A program made the translations under genes and the position numbers. Positions 18,148 through 30,000 of a stretch of DNA of 64,000 bases are shown here, piece after piece; the first letter of the stretch is position 1, and each line of letters begins with the position of its first letter. The notes under the pieces were generated by a model. That model saw only the letters and a list, made by a program, of their open reading frames with translations. It searched no databases and was not told the origin of the DNA. The stretch lies in assembly GCF_001238295.1 (NCBI RefSeq), contig NZ_LGXZ01000011.1, positions 88,106-152,105 of the forward strand, given 5' to 3'. Source of the DNA: Ruegeria sp. 6PALISEP08 (GTDB taxonomy: Bacteria > Pseudomonadota > Alphaproteobacteria > Rhodobacterales > Rhodobacteraceae).

Positions 18148-19032
18148 TCAATCAGGCAGAAGATACTCCACCAATTCGGTCCGCTGCAGGGCCAGGAAGT
18201 TGTCATCCGAGATCATCGTGGCCCGCAAACAGCCCTGCCCATCGCGCCAGACTGACAGCCCTTCGAGATTGTCATGCGTGCCCGTTGCGGTTTCGAACAG
18301 GGTTTCTTCGGCATTGGGAGTGTCATCCGCCACATCCCATCGGCGCAGTCGCGAGCGGAAGCCGACAAAACCCAGCTTACGCTCCAGCACATAAAACTTC
18401 CCGTCCGGGCCGAAATCAGCACCGACAGGCTTGAACCCACCGCGTTGCGGAAAGACGAATGGGATCGACCATGCATCGCCATTCCAACGGTAAACCGGGA
18501 TGTCCCCGTCAGCGGTACGGTCTTTTTCCGGCATTGTGTAAAGCCAGCCGCGCGCATCAACGGCAAGACCTTCGAAAGACCCGTTGTCAGCGAGATCTTC
18601 AAAAGCCGGGGGGCGCGGTAAAACGCGTGCCTTGGCACCCGGCTCTGAATAACGAGCGACCCGGTGCACCCCCTCGAACGCGACATAGACCCCACCACCT
18701 GGTGCCAGCGCAAGCCCTTCGGAATCCCCAACACCGCCTTTCATGATGCGCCCCTGGCTGGACAGAACCTGCCAATGATCCAACACACGAACGCTGGTGA
18801 TCTGATCCCCGTCCCGCTCTAATCTTGCCGTGGCTATTCTGGCCCGATCACTGAGCACCAGAATCTGCTGACCATCGTCCCAGACGTGCAGCGCCGAAAA
18901 CCCGCCAAACCAGTTTGCGGGGTCTTTCCACTCAAAGCTGTGCAGATATGTGGCGGGCTTGATTTCGACCGCCACGGCTGCCGTGGCCGCAAATAGAAAA
19001 GCGCTCAGTTGGATTGCAAAACGGCAGCGCAT
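18148..19032 (-). CDS. exported esterase-like/phytase-like beta-propeller protein
   Basis: 294 residues with a signal peptide at about 1-21. The mature part has the repeated blades of the phytase-like esterase domain family: GDSEGLALAPGGGVYVAFEG, GSFEGLAVDARGWLY and HDNLEGLSVWRDG, each with the acidic E-G-L motif. Catalytic activity has not been well defined in the family. The gene starts 28 bases inside the end of mepA, so it depends on the upstream gene for translation. The trio with mepA and an MFS carrier suggests an envelope role. Confidence 0.8.
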   Translation of the reverse strand: MRCRFAIQLSAFLFAATAAVAVEIKPATYLHSFEWKDPANWFGGFSALHVWDDGQQILVLSDRARIATARLERDGDQITSVRVLDHWQVLSSQGRIMKGGVGDSEGLALAPGGGVYVAFEGVHRVARYSEPGAKARVLPRPPAFEDLADNGSFEGLAVDARGWLYTMPEKDRTADGDIPVYRWNGDAWSIPFVFPQRGGFKPVGADFGPDGKFYVLERKLGFVGFRSRLRRWDVADDTPNAEETLFETATGTHDNLEGLSVWRDGQGCLRATMISDDNFLALQRTELVEYLLPD

Positions 19033-19868
19033 TGTTGTGGCAAATCGGCCAGAACGTATTCCCGGCGTTTCTTGGGGGCTGGCGCATTTGGATCAGGTGG
19101 CGGCGGATTGAGGATGTTGTTCACCCATTCCTGCGCCTGGGCGCAACCATCGCCCTTGGGTGGCGAGTCCTGATTGACGCAGCCTTTCGACCCTCGGGGG
19201 CATTTCAGACGGACGTGAAAATGGTAATGATGCCCCCACCATGGTCTGATCTTGCGCAGGTAGGCGCGGTTGCCTTTCTCATCCTTGCACATCTGCACCT
19301 TTGCCCCGGGAAACACGAAGATGCGCGCAACACGCTTGTCTTTTGCAGCTTCGCGCAAAACCGCATGGTGCTGTTTCGTCCAGTTTCCATTGACAAAAGC
19401 ACCGTTCGCGCGCCGCAGCGAAATGGACGAGATATTCTCTCGCGCCTTGCGGCTGAGGCGCATGTTGTCTCCCGGCAGCATCCAGATATCGATATCCAGA
19501 CCCAATTGATGCGAGCGGTGGCCCGAGGTCATCGGCCCGCCCCTTGGCTGGCTGATATCCCCTACATAGAGACCATTCCAACCCGGCTGTTTCGCCGCAA
19601 ATTTGCTGAGGTCTGTCACATAATCAATCGCTTCGGGGTGCCCCCAATTGCGATTGCGTGACAAGCGCATGGCCTGCCACGTAGGTCCGGTTTCGGGCAA
19701 TTGCACGGACCCGGCGGCGCATCCACGCGAATAACTGCCGAACGCGGCTGGTTTTTGTTGTGAATTGACCCTTTTCGCCCCAAACAACTGCTTCGCCAGA
19801 GGCTCTGCCGTCGCAGTGCCTGCAAAAGCAAGCGCCGCCAAAACGATCAAAAAACGCTTTAAAATCAT
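19005..19868 (-). CDS. mepA: penicillin-insensitive murein endopeptidase
   Basis: Periplasmic metallo-endopeptidase that cuts D-alanyl-meso-diaminopimelyl cross-links in peptidoglycan. 287 residues, signal peptide about 1-21 (ends ATA). The LAS-type zinc motifs are SGHRSHQLGLDIDIW and HHYHFHVRLKCP. Start overlaps the MFS stop by ATGA and its end overlaps the phytase-like gene, making a tight three-gene operon. Confidence 0.94.
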   Translation of the reverse strand: MILKRFLIVLAALAFAGTATAEPLAKQLFGAKRVNSQQKPAAFGSYSRGCAAGSVQLPETGPTWQAMRLSRNRNWGHPEAIDYVTDLSKFAAKQPGWNGLYVGDISQPRGGPMTSGHRSHQLGLDIDIWMLPGDNMRLSRKARENISSISLRRANGAFVNGNWTKQHHAVLREAAKDKRVARIFVFPGAKVQMCKDEKGNRAYLRKIRPWWGHHYHFHVRLKCPRGSKGCVNQDSPPKGDGCAQAQEWVNNILNPPPPDPNAPAPKKRREYVLADLPQQCAAVLQSN

Positions 19869-21232
19869 CTGCTCTGATCCCCTTCCGGTCTGACCCAGCG
19901 CATCAGGACTAATCCCAGAATAAACAACCCAACGACGGGTGACACCCCCAGACGGGCACTGCCAGTCACGGTTGTTGCAATTCCGATCAATAGAGGTGCC
20001 GCAAAGGCGGTTGCACGCCCCGACAGACCATAAAGCCCAAAGCTTTCGACCGGAGCCTTGGGATCAGTATGACGCACCATCATCGAACGGCTGGCCGATT
20101 GTAGAATTCCGCCCATACCCCCGATCAGCACACCACAGCCGAAGAAAACAATGTCTGGCAGGCTAGATCCTTCGACCAGTGGAATGCCGTAAATCTGTGT
20201 CCGGTCCATCATCACCACCGTGGCGCAGACGAAAATCAGAACCCAGATCGCAACGATGATCACTGGTTTGGGGCCGTACTTCTTGTCCAGCTTGCCGCCC
20301 ACCCAGGAAAACGCCGCCGCCGCCAGCACGCTGACAATCCCGAAGACGCCGATCTTGATCAGGTCCCACTCCAGCACCAACCGAGCATAGACACCGCCAA
20401 AACTGTATAGCCCATTCAGCGCATCGCGATAGAACATGGACGAGCCCAGATAACTGGCCAGACTGACGCGGTAACGCAGGTTAGACACTGATTTCGCGAG
20501 CAGCCGCAGCGCCTCACCCACGCTGCCCTTTTTGTCACTTGGCACATCCTCGCGCACCCACAGGAAGTAGGGCACCATGAACAGAATGAACCACGCTGCC
20601 GTAAACGGGCCGACAAAACGTGTGCCTTCCCGGGTCGCAGCATCAAGACCCAGGGCGGGATCCATCCCAATCAACGTCTTGCCATTCGCCTGTTCAACAA
20701 ACAGCGCCAGCATGATCGCCAGTGAGATCAACCCACCAAAATAGCCAAATGCAAAGCCCGAACCCGAAATCTCGCCCACTTCGCTGTCATCGCCCAGATC
20801 GGGTAGCTGCGAGTTGATGAAGATCAGCGCATATTCCGCGCCCACAAAGCCCAGTCCAAAGGCCGCCAGCATCAGCCACATATTCGAACCATCCGGCATC
20901 GTGTACCACAGCGCGCCGGACCCGACCGCATACATGACCGAAAATGCAAAGATCCACGGAATGCGTCGCCCCGACACATCTGCCATCGCCCCCAGCAAAG
21001 GCGCACCAAAGGCAATGATCAGCCCCGTGATCGTCAGGCAGTTTGCCCAGACCGTCTGCGCCTGCGCGGCGGCGGCCTCGGAATCCAGTCCACTGTTGGC
21101 ATAATACCCGGCTGCCACCCCGGCGAAGTATGGGCCAAAGACAAACGTGACCAGCAGGGTGTGATAAGGCTGACTGGCCCAGTCAAAGAACCACCAGCCC
21201 CAGATGCGCCTGCGTTTGGAAATCTCTGCCAT
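19865..21232 (-). CDS. MFS transporter, UMF1 (Atg22-like) family
   Basis: Twelve-helix inner-membrane carrier, 455 residues from ATG 21232 (GAGG 7 bases upstream; N-terminus MAEISKRRRIWGWWFFDWA). The opening WGWWFFDWASQPYHTL and the segments FGAPLLGAMADVSGRRIPW, ALIFINSQLPDL and GRATAFAAPLLIG are typical of the UMF1/Atg22 group, for which amino-acid export has been proposed. A 72-codon extension of the frame to 21448 is not supported. First gene of the operon with mepA. Confidence 0.88.
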   Translation of the reverse strand: MAEISKRRRIWGWWFFDWASQPYHTLLVTFVFGPYFAGVAAGYYANSGLDSEAAAAQAQTVWANCLTITGLIIAFGAPLLGAMADVSGRRIPWIFAFSVMYAVGSGALWYTMPDGSNMWLMLAAFGLGFVGAEYALIFINSQLPDLGDDSEVGEISGSGFAFGYFGGLISLAIMLALFVEQANGKTLIGMDPALGLDAATREGTRFVGPFTAAWFILFMVPYFLWVREDVPSDKKGSVGEALRLLAKSVSNLRYRVSLASYLGSSMFYRDALNGLYSFGGVYARLVLEWDLIKIGVFGIVSVLAAAAFSWVGGKLDKKYGPKPVIIVAIWVLIFVCATVVMMDRTQIYGIPLVEGSSLPDIVFFGCGVLIGGMGGILQSASRSMMVRHTDPKAPVESFGLYGLSGRATAFAAPLLIGIATTVTGSARLGVSPVVGLFILGLVLMRWVRPEGDQSR

Positions 21233-21359
21233 CTCTGCCTCAGTTATTGTTGTGTTTATAAGAAGGGGCTTTAATTCAATTCGCAAGCTTTGAGTGCCAG
21301 ACACTTGCTCTTTGCCTTTGTGGCGCTTAGGTCTCGGCCAACAAGAAAACGGAGAACCT

Positions 21360-21647
21360 ATGCTGTCGCTGATCCAAATCCTGCTGCTGATCCTGGACAT
21401 AGTCTGGTTCATCATTTTGGCCCATGTGATCATGAGCTGGCTGATCAACTTTCAGGTGCTCAATTTGCACCAGCAGTTGGTTGCGCAAATTTGGTATGGG
21501 CTGAACCGCATATTAGAGCCTATCTATGGCCCTATCCGACGTATTTTGCCGAATATGGGCGGGCTGGATCTGACCCCTTTGGTGGTGCTGATCGGGGTCT
21601 ATGCGCTGCGGATCATCCTGATCAACAACGCGCCATACTTCTACTGA
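21360..21647 (+). CDS. yggT: YggT family membrane protein
   Basis: 95 residues with two hydrophobic segments separated by a short cytoplasmic stretch; LIQILLLILDIVWF at the start and PIRRILPNMGGLDLTPLVV near the end are the family signature. It is linked to cell division or membrane homeostasis in other bacteria, function unsettled. ATG at 21360 follows GGAGAACCT. It stands alone between the divergent MFS gene and recQ. Confidence 0.9.
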   Translation: MLSLIQILLLILDIVWFIILAHVIMSWLINFQVLNLHQQLVAQIWYGLNRILEPIYGPIRRILPNMGGLDLTPLVVLIGVYALRIILINNAPYFY

Positions 21648-21725
21648 CCTCTTGTTCACCGAATCTTAGTATGTGATTGTCCTGTCTTAAGAGCAGATAA
21701 ACCTTAAAACAGGGCAACCCCACAG

Positions 21726-23765
21726 ATGTTCGACTCCGCACCCTTGTTGCGAGATGTCTTTGGATTCGACGACTTCCGCCCCGGGCAGGAAGAGATTGTC
21801 GATGCCGTGACCGCTGGCGAAAACGTGCTGGCCATCATGCCCACTGGGGGCGGGAAATCCCTATGCTTCCAGTTGCCTGCCTTGCTGCGCGACGGTGTGA
21901 CGGTGGTGATTTCACCGCTGATCGCCTTGATGCGCGATCAGGTGCGCGGACTGCAGGAAGCCGGGGTTGAGGCCGGGGCGCTGACCTCGGGCAACACACC
22001 CGAAGAGACCGACGCGGTGTGGGAAGCTTTGGAAGCCGGGCGGCTCAAGCTGCTTTATATGGCGCCTGAACGTCTGGCTGCCGGGTCGGCGCTGGGCATG
22101 TTGCGCCGGATCAATGTAAGCCTGATTGCCGTGGATGAGGCGCATTGCGTCAGCCAATGGGGCCACGATTTCCGCCCCGATTACCTGCGGATCGGCGAGT
22201 TGCGGCGGGCACTGAACGTCCCTCTCGCCGCCTTCACAGCCACAGCGGATGCAGAAACCCAGGACGAGATTGTCGAGAAACTGTTTGACGATATCGAGCC
22301 GCGCAAGTTTCTGCGCGGGTTCGACCGGCCCAATATCCATCTGGCGTTTGCCGCCAAGGACGGGCCGCGTAAACAGATCCTCGATTTTGCAGCCGCACGC
22401 AAAGGGCAATCCGGCATCGTCTATTGCGGCACCCGCAACAAGACCGAGGTCCTGGCCCAGGCCCTGCGCGCCGAAGGCCACACTGCTTGCCATTACCACG
22501 GTGGGATGGACCCCGAGGATCGTCGCATCGTCGAGACCCGTTTCGCACGCGAGGACGGTCTGATTGTCGTGGCCACCGTGGCCTTTGGCATGGGCATCGA
22601 CAAACCCGATATCCGCTGGGTGGCCCATGCGGACTTGCCCAAATCCATCGAGGCCTATTATCAGGAAATCGGGCGCGCAGGGCGCGACGGCGGCCCCGCC
22701 GAAACGCTCACCTTGTTCGGCCCCGACGATATCCGCCTGCGGCGGTCGCAGATAGACGAAGGGCTGGCTCCTCCCGAGCGCCGCATGGCCGATCATGCAA
22801 GGCTGAACGCTTTGCTTGGCTTGGCCGAGGCGCTGGAATGTCGCCGCCAGACCTTGCTGGGCTATTTTGGCGAACAGGCCGTGCCCTGTGGCAAATGCGA
22901 CCTATGCGATACGCCGCCCGAGGTTTTTGATGGCACAACACCGGTTCGCATGGCCCTATCCGCGATCCTTCGCACTGAGGAGTGGTTCGGAAGCGGCCAT
23001 TTGATCGACATTCTTCAGGGGAATGAGACCGATAAAACCCGCGCACGTCGTCACGATGATCTGTCCACCTGGGGCATCGGCAAAGAATGGTCGCGCCCGC
23101 AGTGGCAGGCGATCTTTCGACAAATGATGGGGCATGATTTGGTCCGTCCCGACCCCGAGCGTCATGGCGCGTTGCGCATGACCGAGTCAGCCAAACCGAT
23201 TCTCAAGGGGAAGGCGAAGATCAACCTGCGCAAAGACACCCTGCGCAAGACAACACGCCGACCAGCGGTGAAAGCCATGGTGTCCGAGGAAGACGCGCCG
23301 CTGCTGTCGGCGCTCAAGGCCAAACGCCGTGCTTTGGCGGAATCTGCGCGCGTTCCAGCCTATGTCATCTTCACTGACCGCACCTTGATCGAAATGGCTG
23401 AAAAACGACCTATGACACTGGACGATGTGGCACGGATTGGTGGAGTCGGTGCCAAAAAGCTGGAACGCTATGGTGACACTTTCCTTGAAGTCATCGCAGG
23501 AGCGGTTGAGGTCGTTCACCCGGCGCGGCGCAAACTGGCCGGGCGGGATCAGGGCGAGATTTATGACCGTTTGCTCGAAGTGCAGTCTCAGTTATCGCGC
23601 GGCCCCGATGGAATCGACAAGCCACTGACCTGCTCGGCTTCGCAATTGGCAAAGGTGGCGCAGATGCGGCCCGATGACTCTCGCGGGATCGAGACGGTGC
23701 TGGGCGATCGACGTCACGAAAGGTTTGGCGCTGCCTTTCTGGACGTGCTGCGTGAGGCGGGCTAG
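21726..23765 (+). CDS. recQ: ATP-dependent DNA helicase RecQ
   Basis: 3'-5' helicase for recombinational repair. 679 residues. Motif I MPTGGGKSL, motif II VDEAHCVSQWGHDFRP, TATADAETQ (motif III), and motif VI QEIGRAGRDG define the core. A zinc-binding CGKCDLCD follows, then the RQC winged helix, and an HRDC domain near 560-640 (PMTLDDVARIGGVGAKKLERYG). The family's usual three-part structure is complete. Confidence 0.97.
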   Translation: MFDSAPLLRDVFGFDDFRPGQEEIVDAVTAGENVLAIMPTGGGKSLCFQLPALLRDGVTVVISPLIALMRDQVRGLQEAGVEAGALTSGNTPEETDAVWEALEAGRLKLLYMAPERLAAGSALGMLRRINVSLIAVDEAHCVSQWGHDFRPDYLRIGELRRALNVPLAAFTATADAETQDEIVEKLFDDIEPRKFLRGFDRPNIHLAFAAKDGPRKQILDFAAARKGQSGIVYCGTRNKTEVLAQALRAEGHTACHYHGGMDPEDRRIVETRFAREDGLIVVATVAFGMGIDKPDIRWVAHADLPKSIEAYYQEIGRAGRDGGPAETLTLFGPDDIRLRRSQIDEGLAPPERRMADHARLNALLGLAEALECRRQTLLGYFGEQAVPCGKCDLCDTPPEVFDGTTPVRMALSAILRTEEWFGSGHLIDILQGNETDKTRARRHDDLSTWGIGKEWSRPQWQAIFRQMMGHDLVRPDPERHGALRMTESAKPILKGKAKINLRKDTLRKTTRRPAVKAMVSEEDAPLLSALKAKRRALAESARVPAYVIFTDRTLIEMAEKRPMTLDDVARIGGVGAKKLERYGDTFLEVIAGAVEVVHPARRKLAGRDQGEIYDRLLEVQSQLSRGPDGIDKPLTCSASQLAKVAQMRPDDSRGIETVLGDRRHERFGAAFLDVLREAG

Positions 23766-23798
23766 ATACGCCAATTCAGGCAAGGAAAGAGGGCGGAT

Positions 23799-24569
23799 AT
23801 GCTGGTAGTGATTTCCCCGGCCAAGCGGCTGGACTGGGCAGAACGGAATGTCGCGGTCACACAACCCGACTTTCAGGATGACGCGATCCGTCTATCGAAG
23901 ACCGCACGGAACCTGACGCTTGGCGATCTGAAAAAGCTGATGGACCTCAGCGACGATCTCGCACGCCTGAACCGCGACCGCTATCGCGCCTTTACGGACG
24001 CGCCCGAGGCCGAGGCCACGCGCCCCGCGGCGCTTGCTTTTGCGGGTGACACCTATCAGGGGCTTGAGGCCAGTTCACTTGACACTGACGAACTGGCGTG
24101 GGCCCAGGACCATTTGCGCATTCTGTCAGGGCTGTATGGCGTGCTGCGACCGCTGGATGCGATTCAGCCTTATCGGCTGGAGATGGGCAGCAAACTGAAA
24201 ACCCGGCGTGGCAAAAGCCTTTATGAATATTGGGGCAACCAACTCAGCAAAGCGCTGAATACCCAAGGCTCCGAAATTGACAGTGATGTTTTGATCAATT
24301 GCGCCAGCCAGGAGTATTTTGGCGCTGTTGACCCAAAAGCCCTAAAACTTCGGGTCGTCACGCCGGTCTTCATGGAAGACAAAAACGGCACCCCGAAGAT
24401 CGTCAGCTTCTTTGCCAAAAAAGCCCGCGGTGCGATGGCGCGGTATATCATCCAGCACCGCCTGACCGATCCCAAGGCACTGCAGGAATTCGACACAGGA
24501 GGGTACGTATATCGTGCTGACCTTTCTGAGGTGGACAAACCGGTCTTTGTGAGACCCTACACGGTCTGA
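23799..24569 (+). CDS. yaaA: peroxide stress protein YaaA
   Basis: 256 residues of the DUF328/YaaA family, which lowers free iron and protects DNA during peroxide stress. The N-terminal MLVVISPAKRLDW, the LYGVLRPLDAIQPYRLEMGSKL block and the later LINCASQEYF and GTPKIVSFFAKKARG segments are diagnostic. It lies 33 bases after recQ with its own site (GAGGGCGG), so the two repair and stress genes are likely one transcript. Confidence 0.95.
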   Translation: MLVVISPAKRLDWAERNVAVTQPDFQDDAIRLSKTARNLTLGDLKKLMDLSDDLARLNRDRYRAFTDAPEAEATRPAALAFAGDTYQGLEASSLDTDELAWAQDHLRILSGLYGVLRPLDAIQPYRLEMGSKLKTRRGKSLYEYWGNQLSKALNTQGSEIDSDVLINCASQEYFGAVDPKALKLRVVTPVFMEDKNGTPKIVSFFAKKARGAMARYIIQHRLTDPKALQEFDTGGYVYRADLSEVDKPVFVRPYTV

Positions 24570-24648
24570 ATTTCATTGGTAAATTTGGTTGCGCTTGCGG
24601 CCAAGGAAGGAAGCGAGGGGCCTGCGCCTCGCGCACCCCGGGTTATTT

Positions 24649-26907
24649 CTAGCCAGATGAAGCAGGACCCCTCTTGCTGTCACCGCCGGGTACAACATGA
24701 TTATCGTCTTCAAGAGGCACAACCTGGCTGACATCATCGGGTTGATGTTGCAGGATCATCTGGTGAATGAGGTTTTTGTGCAGTGGCTTGGTCAAGTAGT
24801 GATCAAGCCCCGCAGATAATATCCCCTCATCATCTCCGGCCATTGCGTGGGCGGTCAGGGCAACGATGGGTACATGACGGCCGGTTTCAACCTCGAGCCG
24901 ACGGATTTCAGCGGTGGCCTGTTTGCCGTCCATTTTTGGCATTGAGATATCCATGAAAATCAGATCGGGTTGGAAGTCCTGATAGATATCAACAGCCTCA
25001 AACCCATGAGATGCAAATCTCAGCTCGATGTTCAGATCCTTGACCATCTTTTTTAGGATCAGTTGGTTGGTGCGATTGTCTTCTGCCGCGAGGATTCTCA
25101 TGCGTCGGACTTTGGTTGTTGTAAATTCACCCTTATTAGAGACTGATTTCAACTTTCTAAGCTGGGAAGGGCTTTGGGAATGGTCCTTGAGCACCATCAG
25201 CCTGCTATACAGTTCGGATCGGGGGATGGGTTTCTGTAGAACCCCTTCGATCAGGTCGCGTGCCGGGTGAGTGTGGATCAGGCCGGGATTTGTGGGCATC
25301 ACAATAACCGACAGATCCCCCCAGCCCCGATCTTTGAGCGAAGTTGCAAGGTCCAACCCGTCCATGTCCGGCAGATCATGATCACACAACACAAGTTCAA
25401 CTTGATCGTTCATCTTTGCCAGCGCCTCTCCCCCAGATGCGCAGACGGTCACTTCGGCACCCAATCGGCCAAGCTGTTTCGACAGAATGGCCCGGTTTAC
25501 AGCTAGATCCTCAACCACCATCACATGTTTGACGCAGTCCGCCAGGTTCGGCGGTTCGGGCTGCGGACCTTCGGCCGTGGGCAGGGAGATGCGAAAACCG
25601 AAACATGACCCTTTACCCAATTCGCTTTCAACCCAAACCGCGCCCTCCATCATGGAAATCAAGCGCTTGGTGATGGCGAGGCCCAACCCGGTGCCTTCGA
25701 ACTGACGATTGCGATCGTCTTCCACTTGATTGAACTCGCCGAAGATATGGCTGATTTTTTCGGCCTCGACACCGATGCCCGTATCTTCGATGGCAACATG
25801 AATATCGCAGGTCTGTGTGTCAGGGTGGGGCACACCGGTGACCCGGATCAGAACATGCCCTTCGGACGTGAATTTGACCGCGTTGCCAACCAAATTGGTC
25901 AGGACTTGCCGTATTCGGCCGGGATCACCGACAAACAGCGTGGGCAAGAACAGGTCATAGTCCACCAGCAGCGTCAGGCCCTTGTCCCGCACGCTGGGCT
26001 GCAACAACATTGCGACCTCCAGAATGCAGCGTTCCAGATCGAAGTGTTCGGGGTGCAGAACAAGTTTGTCAGCTTCGATCTTCGAGTAATCCAGCACGTC
26101 ATTGATGATGACAAGCAGGGCCTCGCCCGAATTACGGATAGTATTGACATAAAGCTGCTGCTCTTCATCCAGCGGGGTTTCGCCCAGCAACTCGCTCATC
26201 CCGACGATACCATTCATCGGCGTGCGGATTTCGTGGCTCATGTTGGCCAGAAACGCAGACTTCGCACGGTTGGCCGCTTCGGCCCGTTCACGCGCCGTTC
26301 TCAACTCGGTCTCATGCCGGACCGAGGCGGTTATGTTAAGGGCAAGGCTGACCACGTCACCACCATTGCCCCGCTGATCGATCAGACGGATGTACTGCCC
26401 GTTCCACAGTTGCAGCACAATTGGTGGCGGGTTGGCACGGTTCCAGCGCGCCTGCATTCTGGCGCACCATTCATCGGCGGATTCATCGCCAATGTCGACG
26501 ATGCCTTCGGTCGTCAACAATTCCAGAATACGGGTGTAGGTTATCCCGGGTGCCACTTCATCCAGCCCGTCAAAAGCGCTCAGATACGCGGTGTTGGCCC
26601 CGATCAGCCGACCATCTCCGTCGAAAAAGGCAAACCCATCCTGAATGGTTTGGATCGAATGCCATAGACGGCGTTCGGCAACCTCGATCTTGGCATGGGC
26701 GACGGTCAGATCAGATTTGACCTTCTCATTCTCATCCCGAACGGTTTCAACTTCGGCCTGTGTTTCACCAATACGTTTGGTCAACGCCATGGCGTGCTGA
26801 CCCAGTTTCCGGTTGGCCGCCGAAAGCTCGGCCTGTTTCAGGGCCAGCATACGCTCGGCCGCCAGACGTGCACGCCGTTCCTGTGCCAGTTTGTGTGCAA
26901 GATTCAT
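24649..26907 (-). CDS. soluble hybrid sensor histidine kinase (PAS-HisKA-HATPase-REC-REC)
   Basis: 752 residues without membrane segments. A coiled coil at about 5-80, one PAS domain at about 82-200, HisKA with phospho-acceptor His225 ([13 protein letters not shown]), HATPase about 330-450 (N-box and [12 protein letters not shown]), then two receiver domains. The first has VVEDLAVNR and [11 protein letters not shown]; the second has AAEDNRTNQ and [12 protein letters not shown]. No Hpt domain is attached, so a separate phosphotransfer protein is needed. It diverges from the macroglobulin gene with a 116-base gap. The signal sensed by the PAS domain is unknown. Confidence 0.92.
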   Translation of the reverse strand: MNLAHKLAQERRARLAAERMLALKQAELSAANRKLGQHAMALTKRIGETQAEVETVRDENEKVKSDLTVAHAKIEVAERRLWHSIQTIQDGFAFFDGDGRLIGANTAYLSAFDGLDEVAPGITYTRILELLTTEGIVDIGDESADEWCARMQARWNRANPPPIVLQLWNGQYIRLIDQRGNGGDVVSLALNITASVRHETELRTARERAEAANRAKSAFLANMSHEIRTPMNGIVGMSELLGETPLDEEQQLYVNTIRNSGEALLVIINDVLDYSKIEADKLVLHPEHFDLERCILEVAMLLQPSVRDKGLTLLVDYDLFLPTLFVGDPGRIRQVLTNLVGNAVKFTSEGHVLIRVTGVPHPDTQTCDIHVAIEDTGIGVEAEKISHIFGEFNQVEDDRNRQFEGTGLGLAITKRLISMMEGAVWVESELGKGSCFGFRISLPTAEGPQPEPPNLADCVKHVMVVEDLAVNRAILSKQLGRLGAEVTVCASGGEALAKMNDQVELVLCDHDLPDMDGLDLATSLKDRGWGDLSVIVMPTNPGLIHTHPARDLIEGVLQKPIPRSELYSRLMVLKDHSQSPSQLRKLKSVSNKGEFTTTKVRRMRILAAEDNRTNQLILKKMVKDLNIELRFASHGFEAVDIYQDFQPDLIFMDISMPKMDGKQATAEIRRLEVETGRHVPIVALTAHAMAGDDEGILSAGLDHYLTKPLHKNLIHQMILQHQPDDVSQVVPLEDDNHVVPGGDSKRGPASSG

Positions 26908-27023
26908 GATGATCGATTCCGGGACGTTCAGGCCCCACCATCGCGGCAGAGAATGAAAAACTGTTTAAGCCGTTGCGCGACAGGCATGCGCCATGCAAAC
27001 TTCGGTTCAAAGAGGAGGGCACC

Positions 27024-30000
27024 ATGCACCGCTTTGTTTTTATTTCAATTACTTACATCTTTTCACTGCTGATCCTACCCGCTGCCGTACTGGCGCAGGA
27101 TGCGATGCCTGAATTCCGATATATTACCTCACGGGACACGGATTATTATGGCTCGGATCTGGACGCACTGTTCGACACCGATCTGAAATCCTGCATTCAG
27201 GCCTGTTCTGCCACTGCACAGTGTACGGCATTCACCTACAACACCCGATCTGATGCGTGCTTTCCCAAAAGCGGCGTGAATCGACAAGAGACCTATCAAG
27301 GGGCTCTGTCAGCGCAAAAGGTACAGAACTCTCAACAGGCCCTAACATTGGGAAAAACGCGTGCCGAAACCTTGAATGCACTGGGGTCTTCCGATCTGAA
27401 TACAGTAACGAAACAAGCTCGAGATTTGGGTTTCCTGCACCCTGCTGGCGAGCATGACCTGCAAGCTGTTCTGGATGCGGCACGCAATGCGAGCAGTGTC
27501 ACGCAAGCGATGCAATGGACTGGCGTTGCCGTATCGCTCAGCGATGCACCGGATCTGTGGGTGGAATACGCACGCCTGTTGCTGACTATGAACCCCTCGG
27601 GCTGGAACGAACGACGGGATCTGCGCGATCGTGCACTGAATGCTGCGATCAATGGCTATCTGCGCGCCGAGGCCCCGGGCACTCAGATCGCGGCGCTGAT
27701 GACTATGGCAAACGCGCTGGAAGAGGTTGAGCGCGGGCGTGACATGATTCCTGTTCTGCGCCTTGCCGAGCAGGTGCAACCGCGTGAGGATGTGTTGGCC
27801 GCGCTGGACAACGCCATTGGAAAATACGGTTTCCGCGTGGTCGACAGCTCGGTCGATAGCGATGCCGCCGCACCTCGAATCTGTGTTGAGTTTTCCGAAC
27901 CGCTGGTCAAGGCCGGGGTCGACTACGATCCTTTCGTTCAGCGCAGCGAAGACGGGCTGGTCGTGCAGGCCGAGGACAAGCAACTCTGCGTCGATGGGGT
28001 GGCACATGGCCAGCGCTATCGCTTGACAGTGCGCCAGGGTTTGCCTGCCACCTCAGGTGAAGCCCTGAACCGCAATATTGAACTGACCCACTATGTGCGC
28101 GACCGGACGCCTTCGGTTCGCTTTCCCGGACGCAGCTATGTCCTTCCGAAATCTGCTGACGCAGCACTGCCTGTCGAAACCGTCAATGTCACCGATCTGG
28201 ATCTGATCCTGCGACGGGTCAGTGACCGCAACCTGTTGCGCGCTGTGCAACAGGACTTCTTTGGCCGTCCGCTCAGCGAATGGCAGGAAGAAGAATTCTC
28301 GGACGAGATTGCCGAAGATATCTGGACCGGCACAGCCGAGGTTTCCAACCAGTTGAACCAGACCATGACGGCACGTCTGCCCATGGCGGAGGCCATCGCC
28401 GATCAGCCTGCTGGCATCTATGCGCTGACGGCCCGCGTTCCAGGGGCCGATCCCTATGACGACCCCGGCGCTACGCAGTGGTTTGTACTGTCCGATCTGG
28501 GGATCAGCACCGCGCTTGGCACGGATGGGCTGCACGTGACCGTGCGCGGCCTAAGCGATGCCGCGCCGCGCAAAGGGGTCGAGGTTTCGCTGGTCACAAA
28601 CGCAAACGCAGTCATCGCAACGGCGCAGACCGATGAAACCGGCTATGCCGCCTTCGCACCCGGCCTGATCCGCGGGAAAGGAGCCAGTGCACCTGCCTTG
28701 GTGATGGCCGCCGAGGACAACGATTTCAGCTTTTTGTCCCTGACTGATCCCGCTTTTGACCTGTCGGACCGCGGCGTTGAAGGGCGCCCGCCCGCGGGGC
28801 CGGTTGATGTCTTCCTGACCACAGACCGTGGTGCGTATCGGGCCGGAGAAGTCATCCATGCCACTGCGCTATCCCGCGATGGCGAAGCACAAGCCATTGA
28901 AGGACTGCCACTCACTGCGATCCTGTATCGTCCGGACGGGGTTGAATACCGCCGGTCAGTCTCGGATGGCGGCGTCGCCGGGGGGCATGTCTTTGGCTTG
29001 CCCGTTGCCGCTGACGTTCCGCGTGGGGCATGGAAGATCGAGATAAAGTCCGACCCCAAAGGCGAGGCGCTGGCGCGTCAGACGGTGCTGGTCGAGGATT
29101 TTCTGCCTGAGCGTATCGATTTCGATCTGACCCTGCCCAGCGCACCTTTGCGCCCGGGCGACACCCCCCCGCTTTCTATCGATGCGCGTTATCTCTTCGG
29201 TGCGCCCGGTTCGGATTTGAGCATCGACGGTCAGGTCATTGCCCGCCCAGCAGATACCATCCCGGGCTATGAAGGCTATCGCTTTGGCCGTTACGATACC
29301 GAGACTTCGATCAAGAGCACGTATTTTGGTGACATGCGCACTGACGCGGCAGGCCAGGCCACTGTTGCCGTCGAAATCCCCGAGTTAGACACTGAAGGAA
29401 AACCTATTGAGGCCGAGATCATCGCAAGATTGACCGATGGCTCGGGCCGTCCGGTTGAACGTCGCCTGACTGCTCCGGTTCTGCCGCCGCAACCTGTGAT
29501 CGGTGTCAAATCTCTGTTCGAAGACGTCATCCCGGAAGGCACCGAGGCGGCGTTCCAGATCGTTGGCCTCGCCCCTGATCTGACCCCTAGCCCGATGCGC
29601 CTGCGCTGGACGCTGAACAAGGTTGAAACGCGATATCAATGGTATCAGCTTTATGGGGATTGGAATTGGGAACCGACAACCCGCCGTACACGCATTGCCA
29701 CGGGTGAAGTAGACTTCGCGACAGACCCATTGACGCTGACGCAGCCTGTGGATTGGGGCCGTTATGAATTGGTGGTGCAGCGGATCGACGGGGCATATGC
29801 CGAAACTGCCGTCGATTTCTATGCGGGTTGGTATCAGGCCGCTGACGCGTCGACGACGCCGGACCGGCTTGAGATGTCGCTGGACCGTGACACCTACAGC
29901 GCAGGTGATACTGCGCAGCTCCGGATTGTCCCGCGCATGGCGGGTGTCGCCCAGATCGACGTCCTTTCGAACCGGCTGATCCATCGCCAGATGGTCGAGG

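Noticed and set aside
25726..26667. 313-codon plus-strand frame across the histidine kinase
   Set aside because: Antisense to the kinase core, which has clear motifs; the product is not protein-like.
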